Source: Periplaneta americana
Lineage: Eukaryota > Arthropoda > Insecta > Blattodea > Blattidae
Assembly (NCBI RefSeq): GCF_040183065.1
Contig: NC_091119.1
Span: forward strand, 192,331,543 to 192,395,542
Reading direction: 5' to 3'
DNA: 64,000 nt
How positions within the stretch are numbered: the stretch's first letter is position 1; every line of letters begins with the position of its first letter. Shown here piece by piece: positions 47,335-57,275 of the stretch. The position numbers were made by a program, and so were the translations under genes. The notes beneath the pieces are model-generated. The model saw nothing but the letters and a program-made list of their open reading frames with translations. It searched no databases and was not told where the DNA came from.

Positions 47335-47527
47335 TTATGAAGCCATTCGCTGGTTGAGTGGGTTCTCGGGGGATCGCATCCATTCCTTCCTGAGAATCTG
47401 TTTCAGCTGTGACAATCTCAGAGTTGGATTTTCAGCCTTTATTCTAGCCATATTCTCTTCTTCAAATGCTGTGTATGCTGCTTTCATTCTCTTCTCGGGA
47501 TGTTTATCAGCTTCTGGTTCCTTCAAA
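47335..47527 (-). CDS. CCDC124: CCDC124, last exon (C-terminal domain)
   Basis: Terminal coding exon on the minus strand, starting after CTATTTGCAG; one base completes a Ser codon, then LKEPEADKHPEKRMKAAYTA, FEEENMARIKAENPTLRLSQ, LKQILRKEWMRSPENPLNQR, MAS and TAA. This is the most conserved part of CCDC124 (human has HPERRMRAAFTAFEEAQLPR and LRLSQLKQLLKKEWLRSPDN), a helical HMG-like module of the CCDC124/Lso2 family. CCDC124 binds idle 80S ribosomes and helps translation resume after stress (established for human CCDC124 and yeast Lso2). Joined to exons at 50954, 51245 and 57582 the protein is about 210 residues, against 223 in human, so the gene looks complete. Confidence 0.95.
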
Positions 47528-48009
47528 CTGCAAATAGACACAAAAAAAAAGACGTTAATTCAAATGCAAAACACAGAAGAGAGGTTCAGCTAAGGCCCAT
47601 AACACACTTGAAGAGTTTTCGCTAGCGAGAAATGTGTTGCGAGAAAGAGGCAAAGAGCCTCCACACACTTAGCGAGTTCTTGCTATCACAGATCACACCT
47701 CGCTATGATCATCTATGCACTGTCTTCATGCAGAAAGCATTTTTCTGATTATAGTAATCACTCGTTGGGGGAAATATTATAGGTTATGTATTTAAATATA
47801 TTGTCGTACTTAAATATATAACCTGTAAATATATTGTCGTACTTTACAAATTACATACGAATGCTATGTTCAATCTGAGTATTCAGATGATGAGGAAATG
47901 GAGTTACATGAACATATTTTGTTAATGAAAAGAAGAAGTACCAGTAGGCCTAAAATTAAAGCCAGAAATATCTGAAAATAACATTGTATCTTACGAAAAT
48001 AAGGGCGAG

Positions 48010-48128
48010 TTTTGGACACTGATTTCAATTTCAATGATGATACATTTAGGCGTTATTTCAGATTGAATGGACCTCAGTTTTTTGCTATTCATGATATGAC
48101 AGAGGATTCTTTGCTATGTTCTCATTAA
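48010..48128 (+). pseudogene. Harbinger nuclease N-terminal relic
   Basis: The plus frame reads DTDFNFNDDTFRRYFRLNGP, then QFFAIHDMTEDS and a stop. 'F..DDxTFRRYFRL....F..I' is the entry motif of PIF/Harbinger DDE nucleases. The catalytic body is deleted. Confidence 0.6.
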
Positions 48129-48189
48129 AATTATGTAAACTGTTAAGACATAGATATATTATTTTAAATGTTTAATTAATAGCCTACTA

Positions 48190-48396
48190 TTAAATTTCAT
48201 CAAAATAAAATATAGCCCTATTTATTTTCAGATAATCTGATATTTGTCTCCTGATTTCTTCTTTAAGTTTCGTGTTTTTATAGTTTTCATCCTGTGTAGG
48301 TATCATATAAATAGGCCTACGGGTGACATCGTACAAGTTCGATAAGCTTCTGACTGCAATTATCAGCCATCTTTCCTCATTTTCAAATAAAAACAA
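48190..48396 (-). pseudogene. MADF/Myb-like relic of the Harbinger element
   Basis: A 68-codon minus frame: ERWLIIAVRSLSNLYDVTRR, DENYKNTKLKEEIRRQISDY. 'LI..V...P.LYD....DYKN..LK...W..I' is the MADF/Myb-SANT pattern found in the second PIF/Harbinger protein. The tryptophan expected in the third helix is not present. Confidence 0.55.
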
Positions 48397-48887
48397 TACA
48401 ATTCATCGCCACCTGTGATATCTTTTTCTACATTCAACCGTCATAAAGAGTATAAATGTCAAACATCTTTGATAAATGTGTCAAGAAAATTCGCTGAGCT
48501 ACAGATTCCAACGAGAAACTCGCGCGAGGTTTTTGCCTCGAGCGAGAATCTCTTCCAGTGTGTGGACGTCCATTTGAATCCATGTTATCAATTTTTTAAT
48601 TTTCTCGCAACACATTTCTCGCAACACATTTCTCGCTGGCGGAAACTCTGCAAGTGTGTTATGGGCCTAATGTACTGTCATCAAAGAAACTGGAACCCAT
48701 CAGATTCTCAGATATTTGTAGTGGTAGGATTTTTTCTAGCACTTCTTTTTTTCCCTTTCCTTTCTATATATTATCAATAATCATGTTATTATCTGTAAGT
48801 AGCTAAAATAACCTTGCAAATTTTAAAATAAATGTTGAAAAATATTAATAAATCATTGTAAGACTATGAAAATACGTTACTCACTGC

Positions 48888-49235
48888 TGTGGAGTAATGA
48901 TTAGCATGTCTGACTGTAAAATGAGTGGGCCCAGGTTCAATTCCTGGTTGGGATTTTTTCAGAGTTTTTCCCTCAACCAACTGAAGCAGAATTGCTGGGT
49001 AACTTTCGGCATTGGACCTCAGACACATTTTGCCATAATTTATTCACATGCCACTGTCATTATTACTATGGTCCAGGTTAAGTTTACAGTATTGCGTGTT
49101 CTATTCATACAATAGAGCGGCTGTTACAACAAATATCATCCACAGAACGGGAGTGGTAAGCACAATAAACCTCAGACTACAGTACAAGCCTTCAGGTCCC
49201 TCCTCCATAAAAAAAAATGACATTGATGTTGATGA
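48888..49235 (+). mobile_element. tRNA-derived SINE
   Basis: tRNA-like head with 'TGGAGTAATGATTAGCATG' (A box) and 'GGTTCAATTCC' (B box), body 'TTTTTCCCTCAACCAACTGA' and 'GCTGGGTAACTTTCGG' shared with 31494-31733, ending in an A-run at about 49210. In CCDC124 intron 3, antisense to the gene. Confidence 0.8.
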
Positions 49236-49551
49236 AAATACATAACTTTTTTTTTCTTTAGATTTTTCAGATAGTTGAATGTATTTACTGTTTGACAATG
49301 ATTTCCTTCTCTTTCCATTTTTACCTCATATTGCCATTACTTTAGATCAGAAATGACTCTAAGTGCTCATATGAGCAAGTTGCACATAGGAGTCAGTAGT
49401 AGACTAAGCAAAGGTGTACATGGAAGGAAAGAAGTGTAACCCCTTTTAACGAATCTCTGAGGGATTACTTTTTTTTCCCCCTCTTAAATAGGGGTTTATA
49501 TAAAATGGGAAGGGAAGACTAAAATAATTAGTAGTAACATGTGTGTTATAT

Positions 49552-50612
49552 GTTGTTGTTGGTTTCTAATGCCAGGCGTTTGACAATAAAGTCAGTTGAC
49601 CTCTTGCACTCCAATATTTTTCAAAGATATTATCATGACCAGCCACTGAAGCACAGATTTTGAGGTGTTCCGAATCCATTTCTTGGTTTGAGTTGCATAA
49701 TGGGCAGTTAGGGGACTGATATATTCCAATTCTATGCAGGTGTTTGGCCAAACAATCATGGCCTGTTGCCAATCTAAATGCAGCTACAGATGATTTTTGT
49801 GGTAAATCGGGAATTAACTGTGGATTTTGATGCAGAGAGTTCCATTTTTTCCCTTGGGATTGAGTTATCAAATTTTGTTTGTTGAAGCCTAAGTATGTAG
49901 ATTTAATAAATCTCTTCACAGAGTAATACGTAGATTTAGTAACAGGTCTGTAAGTAGCATTGCTGCCCTTCTTTGCTAAAGCATCCGCATTCTCGTTTCC
50001 CACGATTCCACAATGGGATGGTAACCATTGGAATACAATTCTTTTATTGAGTGATATTAATTGAGAGAGCATTTTAGTTATTTCTGCTGTTTGAGATGAA
50101 GGTGTGTGTTTAGAGACGATTGATAGAATAGCTGCTTTGGAGTCTGACAATATAACTGCATTCCTAAATTTATTGATGTGGCATAGAAGATTCCTGAGAC
50201 ATTCACTTATTGCAATGATTTCTCCATCAAAACTTGTTGTTCCATACTCAAGAGATCTATAAAGTGAGAAGAGACAGCACGTAACACCTGCACCGGCACC
50301 TTGTTCTCTGGAGATCAAGGATCCATCTGTGTATAAATGAAGCCAGTTTTGTGGAGGGTATCTAATATTAATTGTCTCTAAAAACAATTGTTTCAGTATT
50401 TCAGTGTTTACTTCTGATTTCAGTATTTCTTCTGTTAAATTTAGATTATATTCTATATTTAATAGAGTTAAAGGGTTTGGTTTAATTTGTAAGTTTTCTT
50501 TTAAATTCGGGATATTGATTTTCTGTTTTAATTCTTGAACAATGGATATGAAACTTTTTTGAGTTTTCAATCTACAGAGAGGACTATATGAATGCCAATT
50601 GTTTCCTGGTAA
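49552..50612 (-). mobile_element. LINE family C, copy 3, open RNase H frame, 13-bp target duplication
   Basis: Flanked by ATGTGTGTTATAT (49539-49551) and ATGTATGTTATAT (50613-50625), 12 of 13 identical. The minus strand is open for about 350 codons: WLHLYTDGSLISREQGAGAG, FDGEIIAISECLRN, AVILSDSKAAILSI, LPSHCGIVGNENADALAKKG give the RNase H D-E-D-D residues in order. Then FRLATGHDCLAKHLHRIGIY and CPLCNSNQEMDSEHLKIC (Cys/His knuckle), ending LLSNAWH. The tail is CAACAACAAC. 5'-truncated: no reverse transcriptase. The most intact member of the family here. Confidence 0.92.
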
Positions 50613-50953
50613 ATGTATGTTATATAGCAAACATTATAATCATTTAATTAGGCCTACAATTATCATTTACAATGAATTTCATTAAAAAATTTCTAACTCT
50701 TCAAATGATGAGACATGAATGTTTTCCCATTGGGTTGAACCAGAATCACACTGAAAATCGGTACTGAAAAAATTGTTTTTTCTTCATGATGAAATAGTTG
50801 GCAAACCATATGTGATAAAGTAAATTCAATAAATGTCCCGAAGAACGAACCTGATGAGTCAATACACAGAGGAGATACAAATAAATTAAATATCAATATG
50901 AATCAGAATAACAGGTTGGTCCTTCTAGTGTTAAAATATTCGTTTTTGTGTAC

Positions 50954-51099
50954 CTCAGCACTGCTATAGCCTGTTCCACAGACCGCGCTTGCTCTCCTTC
51001 AATTTGCAATCTGTTGATGTTCTCTTCCAGTGGCTTCTCTATATGAGTCACAGGTTCCTTCACTTTCACAGTTGACAGTCTTCGTTTCTCTGACTCTGC
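50954..51099 (-). CDS. CCDC124: CCDC124, exon 3
   Basis: Minus-strand internal exon between TTGTTTTCAG and a GTACAC donor. It reads AESEKRRLSTVKVKEPVTHI, EKPLEENINRLQIEGEQARS, VEQAIAVL and two bases of the next codon, which join the exon at 47527 to give Ser. PLEEN.NR and the .R...DAIAVL-like end match human CCDC124 (PLEENVNRRV; ARTIEDAIAVL). This links the N-terminal coiled coil to the C-terminal module. The small upstream intron (51100-51244, 145 bp) is the only short one in the gene. Confidence 0.93.
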
Positions 51100-51244
51100 C
51101 TGAAAACAAGATAAAAATCCAATTTCAAACTATGCAACATTCAAGGCTTCCAAAATTCATCTCCCACTGACTGGAGAAGATTCAATTAAAATAAAAGAGG
51201 GTACTGACGAAAAAATACTTTCTCTTTAGCAAGACGAAGGTTAC

Positions 51245-51379
51245 CTGAATCTGAGCCTGGGTAATTTTTGCTAATGGCTGCTTCCCAGCCGTCTGAATAG
51301 ATTTCATCTCTTGCTCAAGCAATGCCTTGGATTCAGCCTTTTTATCAAGGAGCTCCTGCTTCTTCTTGAGTTGCTCTTC
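51245..51379 (-). CDS. CCDC124: CCDC124, exon 2 (coiled coil)
   Basis: Minus-strand internal exon, 45 codons in phase 0 on both sides: after ATGTTTAAG, then EEQLKKKQELLDKKAESKAL, LEQEMKSIQTAGKQPLAKIT, QAQIQ, ending at a GTAACC donor. It is a highly charged coiled coil continuing from exon 1 (human: EEKEKRRLDQLERKKETQRL). KITQAQIQ corresponds to the human KVTRAQIE. The acceptor AAG instead of CAG/TAG is less usual, but the frame and homology fix the boundary. Confidence 0.93.
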
Positions 51380-51641
51380 CTTAAACATAGGAAATGTTTT
51401 GTAAATTTAAATAGGCCTATTTACTCGAAATTAGTGGCATTTACAAGTTAGCGTATATCTGTCCGGTACACTCTCTAATTGAAGAACTGGACTGACATAT
51501 ATCCCAATTCCATTAAAGTACATTTTTCAGGAGAGCAAAAAAGGACGGTAGCCTATGCAAGACACAACATAGGTGAAAAGTCAAATTTGGTAAATTTTGG
51601 ACATACAAATCTGACTTTCAGGTAGTAGCTCCCTGTAAAGC

Positions 51642-51824
51642 AGGTTTGAATAATTTCAAGGAAAAATTGTTCCGGAGCCGGGTATTGATCCCAGGACCCT
51701 TCGCTTAGTGTGCGAATGCTCTACCGACTGAGCTACTAAATAATTTCAAGGAAAAATTGCTTAGCAAAGGGTCCCGGGATCGATACCCGGCTCCAGAAAA
51801 ATTTTTCCTTGAAATTATTCAAAT
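51642..51824. repeat. Inverted pair of tRNA-like SINE ends
   Basis: 'AATAATTTCAAGGAAAAATT' then 'GGAGCCGGGTATTGATCCC' on the left is mirrored by 'GGGATCGATACCCGGCTCC' and 'TTTTTCCTTGAAATTATT' on the right. On the minus strand the left arm is tRNA-like: AGTAGCTCAGTCGGTAGAGC (good A box) and GGATCAATACC (B-box-like). The right arm has only the B-box side. The whole can fold into a long hairpin. In CCDC124 intron 1. Confidence 0.75.
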
Positions 51825-52458
51825 TTTGGACATGTTTGTCAATTCATGTCTTCAATTTTAACACACAAATTTGCACATTTTACTGGCCTAAAATTATGGT
51901 AAAACCTTTTCTTTCACTTTTGATATGAAAAGTTCGCGGGAAAAACGATGAATGTCACAGTTTTCTTAAGGTTGATGTCATTATCTAATTCAATGGATCA
52001 CTGCGAAATTTAATGTTGTTCTTATGAAAAATGGTAAAAAGGAGAATTATCACCACGAATACAGTAACCCTTTTCTTTATTTTCTATAGCAACAGCACTA
52101 CATCTTGCAGTTATGGACTCAATTAGATCATTATCTAATCCTTAACAGAAATGTGACATTCATCGTTTTTACCGCGAACTCTTCATAATTATGTCAAGTC
52201 TTTCTAGCTAGAAACTATTTGCAGAAAGGATGACGTGGGATGATGTAATTGAAGTACAGTATAAGGATAGGCTATTAATAGTCATATAGGCGTACAATAT
52301 ATCAGAATTTAAGTTGAAACCCTTAGGTCTCTGTCACTTAATAGAAAACAAAACCATCCCTTCGTTTCTGGTCAACCAAATCTCTACCCTAGTAGGTTTG
52401 TTGTTTTGTCCATTCTTGACACATGTTTTTTTTCCCCCCAGTTTTCTTTTGTAACATT

Positions 52459-52800
52459 CCATGGTGCTACAACCCATGAAGGACCAAGACCGACCAGCCG
52501 GCTGCTGGCCTCACGTTCACATGCCAAAGCAGAGGTGGACGATCATCCAACCAGAATGGAGGTATCGTGTGGTTAGCACGATGATCCCCCCAGCCATTAT
52601 AGCTGGTTTGCGAAACCGGATTTTCGCTACCTATCACAGCTCCCCAAGTGCATCACGATGCTGGGTGGGCACCAGTCCCATACACTGGCCGGAATTTCAT
52701 GTGAAAATTTCTTCCCCCATGGGGATTCGAACCAGTGTGCATTCCATAACGCGAGTCCTAGGCAGGATGCCTTAGACCACAACGCCACGGCATGGGACCT
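52459..52800 (-). mobile_element. tRNA-derived SINE with 12-bp target duplication
   Basis: Minus strand: A-box-like 'GCGTTGTGGTCTAAGGCATC', B-box 'GGTTCGAATCC', then a body including 'GGTAGCGAAAATCCGGTTTC' and 'CCTTCATGGGTTGTAGCACC'. Flanked by TTTTGTAACATT (52447-52458) and TTTTGTAATATT (52801-52812). Sense to CCDC124 transcription, within intron 1. Confidence 0.9.
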
Positions 52801-53168
52801 TTTTGTAATATTACGTCATTTAAATCGAAAATTATTAGTTCCTTTCATAATGCGAGGTCTCTAACTGCGCCAATACTAGTACCTATACCCAGTTCCTACA
52901 TTTACAATTTCTGTAAATAATTATTGTTGGTAAGAAACTTTTACTATAACTGTAACATGATGTATGCATTTGTTTTTAAAGATGAGAATTACACATTGAA
53001 TCAAGATTGTATTACCAGTACATAGCACAAAGAAAACCAGGAAAGACATTACCTAATAAAATTTCGCTAACACAAATTGGATCCAAAGACATTTAATACG
53101 AAATTTGAGAGACTGTATTTCTCCTTCTTATGAGAAAAGTATATATTTTGCCTTTTTTGAATTGGTTA

Positions 53169-54053
53169 GTTAGTGGGGTTTAAAAAGGGCATGTCAGCAT
53201 CTATGGCTATTTGCGCCCTTATCTAAAATTCTTTACAGAACAGAGACATAATACAATAATCAGAATGCTTAAAGAACTAAAAAACGTTGTCACGATTAAA
53301 ACGAGGTATACAAGTGCAGTTTCAACAGGGTGATGCATAAAACATTATAAAAATCTCAGACCTTAACTAGTATTTAAAAAGAGACAAAATAACAATACAA
53401 ATGCTACCATAAATAAATTATCTGGCGTACTTCTAAAATACTCGGATGTAAAAGGTCCGAATGTCAAGTTTGTTAAAAAACTTATATACTAAATAACAAG
53501 TGTAACCTCCGGATGTAAAGGGTCCGGAGGATAATTAAAACGGGTCAAAAACTAAATCACCCTGTCAAGTCCAGTACTCGATAAAAATCTCAGGACTGCA
53601 TTTGTACAATTAAAATCATTTCCAAGAGCATCACGAAGAGTCGGCCGAATTCCATATTGCCGATGGACACGGTCATACTTTCTACAATGCAATAAAAAAT
53701 GTTCCACCATAAGTGGAACATGGCATAGATCACACTCCGGCTGAAGCTCGCCACGTAGCAGATGGCCGTGTGTCAGATGACAGTGGCCAATCCTCAACGG
53801 GGTGAGTAAAACTTCTTCGTGTCGTGACGCTCTTGTGGACGAATCCCAAACTCGAACAGTATTCTTTATTCTTCGTAATTTGTTTTCCTCTTGTGCAGAC
53901 CATTCTCCTTCCCATTGCCACCATATTCTACATTTCAAATAATTTTGTAAGTCTTGCCACCTCTCGCGCCAATATACCAGAGTGCCATTCGTGGCACCAT
54001 CTTTGGCTGCAGCATCTGCAGCCTCATTCCCACGAATTCCGACATGGCCAGGA
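53169..54053 (-). mobile_element. LINE family E, 3' part with perfect 15-bp target duplication
   Basis: TTTTTGAATTGGTTA occurs at 53154-53168 and 54054-54068. Between them, on the minus strand, is the end of a LINE ORF: RGNEAADAAAKDGATNGTLV (RNase H end), then WWQWEGEWSAQEENKLRRIK, VLLTPLRIGHCHLTHGHLLR and CDLCHVPLMVEHFLLHC (Cys/His knuckle), ending SSTGLDRVI. The 3' UTR ends AAACCCCACTAAC without an A tail. A different family from C. In CCDC124 intron 1. Confidence 0.9.
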
Positions 54054-54068
54054 TTTTTGAATTGGTTA

Positions 54069-54284
54069 TGTTATAAGATACGGATTAGGTATTCCTTTGG
54101 GGATGTATTAGCAAGATTAATGAAATCCTTCTATTGCAAAAGAAAATACTCAGGATAATCACAAACTGTCATCATACAACGCCATGTAGACCTTGGTTTG
54201 TCGATTAGGGTATTTTGACTATTATTTATATACTAGATATTTTAGTCTTTGTATATAATTCTCCAGCTGCAAAAGGGTATCTGT
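54069..54284 (+). mobile_element. LINE RT C-terminal fragment (family D-like)
   Basis: The plus frame gives KILLLQKKILRIITNCHHTT, PCRPWFVDLGILTIICIYIL and DILVFVYN, the common LINE motif 'LQKK.LRII....R..F..L.IL....Y....L.FV'. It abuts the target site of family E on its left, so family E inserted into or beside it. Confidence 0.7.
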
Positions 54285-54854
54285 CGGATACAGGGGGGGA
54301 AGCGATTCCCATTGAAGGCTTTAAGAAACCAACCTGGACAAATACCCAATGTCCCATCCCTACCTTCCCGTGGTGCAGCTGTTAGTAAGCATAATTTTAC
54401 GAGCTGAACTAAAGGGAGGGGCTACTCATCAATTAGCACTGGTCAGCTTGATGAGTTAATGACTGAATTTGGTATAATTTTCCTCTACCCAATACCTAAT
54501 TCCCTCTTTACCCTTTCCTATCCAGTCCTCTGACTGAACTCTTACTTTCTTCGACCCCGACAGCATTAGAGCATTCGAGGCCTAGGGGTTCATTTCACTT
54601 TCCTTCCTCCTCTTTCTACTTTTCTGTTCCTAATGCTGACCTGCTATGGCACTAAAATCGTCCTCCAGTGGCTTAAGGAGGGAAAGCTGGTGATCAACAA
54701 GATCTCCCACCTAGGTCCAATGGACCCGTCGACCAACAGCAGGTGTGGTCCTCCAGATATTCTGGGGGTTGTGTGTGAATGAAGTAGCCACCAAAATGTT
54801 AAAATATGGTGTTCACTTAAATCGGCTACAACTTGCCATTTTCACTCCAATATG
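54285..54854 (+). repeat. Interspersed repeat, unclassified
   Basis: CT-rich sequence with 'AGTCCTCTGACTGAACTC', 'CTTCGACCCCGACAGCATTA' and 'GGTGTGGTCCTCCAGATATT'. I recall similar stretches repeated in cockroach sequence, but only one copy is in this window, so the repeat status is not shown here. Confidence 0.35.
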
Positions 54855-55548
54855 AAACCAAGAAATGGATTCGGAACACCTCAAAATCTGTGTTTCAGCG
54901 GCTGACTTCCCACCACAATCTGAACACACGCTCTCGCCATGAAAGAATACTAACAATACCATCCCATCGAACCTCCTCATACTCATCCTCTTTCACAATA
55001 GCCCTGCCAAGACTCTGGAATTCGTTACCTGCTGGCATCAGGGACTGTCGAAATAAAATTGAATTCAAATGCAAACTTACTAGGCACTTGGTCAGTAATT
55101 GAGACTCGTTCAGACATGGTTTCTTGTAAATAGTTCTCTTAATCTATCACAAAATATTTCAATATCCGGTAATTTCATCACTATAGAATTTTGTTATTGT
55201 AGGTTTAATTTGTAATTTAGTAAATTCAAAAATATTCTTTGTTTTTAATTTCTATGATAAAATGTCTAGCTTTCATTAATCAGATATTCTTGTCGTACTT
55301 TAATTTTTATTGTAATTGTAATTGTAAATTTAATATTAATTGTAATCTTATTGTTCATGTTATAGTTGTAATCCCCTGGTAGAGGGGCAGAGAAGGCCTG
55401 GCGGCCTTATCTCTACCAGGTTAAATAAATAAATACTAATAAATACTAATAAATACTAATAATAATATCTTTGAAAAATATTGGAGTGCAAGAGGTCAAA
55501 TGACTTTATTGTCAAACGCCTGGCATTAGAAAACAACAACAACAACAT
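54855..55548 (+). mobile_element. LINE C 3' end interrupted by a LINE D 3' end
   Basis: Plus strand: NQEMDSEHLKIC (LINE C) to about 54905; then a different LINE end to 55455, SHHNLNTRSRHERILTIPSH, ALPRLWNSLPAGIRDC, KCKLTRHLVSN-stop, an AT-rich 3' UTR, a hairpin ('CCTGGTAGAG'...'GAAGGCCTGGCGGCCTT'...'CTCTACCAGG') and TTAAATAAATAAATACTAAT. LINE C then resumes at 55462 with 'ATATCTTTGAAAAATATTGG' to its CAACAACAAC tail at 55548. Nested insertion. Confidence 0.8.
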
Positions 55549-55857
55549 TCTCCAGCAAATATTGATTCAAGATGTGACATACACCATTATAATAGATACC
55601 AGGTTTAAATCAAATATAAATTTGCCTTATTTTAGATTAAAAGACCCATTATAGCTTACTTATATTTAGGACCTAAATTTTATAAGTTATCTGAAAATGT
55701 AAAATAGTTAAAGAAAGCTTTTTAAACTAGAATAGGCCTATATAAATGGCTGGTGAAATATCCTTTTTATTCAATTAATGAATTCTTAAATTTTTATTCA
55801 TGTAACATAAAATATGTAATTTATTTTTTAACAGTGTAGGCTATTATCATAGTCTAC

Positions 55858-56020
55858 TATATACAGTCACGAAGCTTGAGTTTTGAGGGTGCTAGAAACA
55901 ATAGACTATGACGGTTCTATTTTGCATTGCCTGTAATGAGGCGATATTAGCGATCCTAGTGGTGAGCAACTATCTAATGTTTGCATATTTACTACGTATT
56001 GAGCTTCGCGACTGTATATA
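55858..56020. mobile_element. 163-bp MITE with TATATACAGTCACGAA ends, copy 2
   Basis: Same ends and interior as 35698-35859; differs by scattered substitutions and a one-base insertion. Flanks differ from copy 1, so this is an independent insertion. Confidence 0.85.
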
Positions 56021-56625
56021 CTGTGCTATTATGTACTGCTTTTTCTATTTTAACTTTGTCAATCGCCTGTACAGTGCTTCAAGACAAATAAATGATACAT
56101 TACATTATGTATCTTAGAAACTCAATTAAGCAAAATAAATTACTGATTTAGAAAGATATCTATGATGAGTTTTACTGGAATATATTTACTGTGTACATGT
56201 ACTATTTCTTACATTTATTGGACTTCGTTATCTGCAGTGTAGTTGGTTTCACTAACAATGGGTCTTTGGTAGCTAAGATAATTAAGATTTTAACATAGTG
56301 TTACAAAATACACTGCGACATAACATCTCTCACTTGGTTGCAGGCATTGCGCACATAGATTATTAGTGATATAGTCACTGTAACTCGAAAACCATTTCAT
56401 TTACATAGAATCTGATAGCAGATTCTGAAAGCTCTTCTTTTTCTTCTGGATATATCCAGATTCATCTCCTATAGTTTGGAAAAGACAGATATCTAATGAG
56501 GTTGTAAATTGATTTAATTAATATTGTTTACAACATGAAAATTTATTGATAATGAACAACAGAGATACTAATTCTATACAAGAGGCATCACCACACTTAA
56601 ATTCAGGTTTCGTAGTTACTAAATT
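56021..56625. other. CCDC124 intron 1, nothing recognised
   Basis: AT-rich; 'ATCTGATAGCAGATTCTGAA' and similar short inverted words, no coding frame. Confidence 0.5.
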
Positions 56626-57275
56626 ATCAATAATTGATTAAATGGTGATCTTACTCGTGTTAATTGTGTAAGCATGTGCGGCTTACAGCTGTTTCGGTGT
56701 TTCTTCACACCATCCTCAGAGCCTACTAGATCTCGGCGTCATCTCGAACTTCGCTGTCTGTTGTGTGGGTGCGTTCGATTGTTGAAAAGTGTTGAAATGT
56801 GGTGTCAAATAGTGTGTGTGTTCTGAAATTGATCTGTATGTTGAGAATTTGATCAGGGTGTGTTTTAGTGTGTCTGTATATTTCATATTGTTCTAGTGTG
56901 TTGAGTTTTTGGTTTTTGGGTTGTATGTGTAGGATTTCCATGTCTGTATTTATGTTATTGTATGTGTGATTAGCATTAGTTACGTGTTCGGCATATGTGA
57001 ATGTATTGTGTCCTCTGGTTATTGTTTTAATGTGTTCTTTGTATCGAGTTTGGAATGATCAATTTCAGAACACACACACTATTTGACACCACATTTCAAC
57101 ACTTTTCAACAATCGAACGCACCCACACAACAGGCAGCGAAGTTCGAGATGACGCCGAGATCTAGTAGGCTCTGAGGATGGTGTGAAGAAGCACCGAAAC
57201 AGCTGTAAGCCACACATGCTTACACAATTAACACGAGTAAGATTGCCATTTAATCAATTATTTATAATCAAGTGT
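56626..57275. mobile_element. Penelope-like elements, head-to-head inverted pair
   Basis: The left copy (minus, about 57057-56626) reads SFQTRYKEHIKTITRGHNTF, MEILHIQPKNQKLNTLEQYE, then a 3' UTR 'CTAGTAGGCTCTGAGGATGG' to 'CTTACACAATTAACACGAG'. The right copy (plus, 57058-57275) starts at 'CAATTTCAGAACACACAC' and shares the last ~200 bp. The two arms are over 90% alike and meet 5' to 5' at 57057/57058. Related to the fragment at 4330-4745. Inverted partial copies are a known Penelope-like habit. Both are fragments. Confidence 0.8.

Larger units (their letters stand above)
47594..48667. mobile_element. PIF/Harbinger element with vestiges of both genes
   Basis: Inverted repeats of about 54 bp (GGCCCATAACACACTTG outermost, 'AGCGAGAAATGTGTTGCGAG' inside) flanked by TAA on both sides (47591-47593, 48668-48670), the standard PIF/Harbinger target. 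1,074 bp. The plus strand holds a nuclease relic and the minus strand a MADF-like relic. It lies in CCDC124 intron 3, 67 bp upstream of the last exon's start. Confidence 0.85.

Noticed and set aside
52461-52864. Plus-strand frames of 104 and 68 codons
   Set aside because: They lie inside a SINE with clear A/B boxes and target duplication on the opposite strand.
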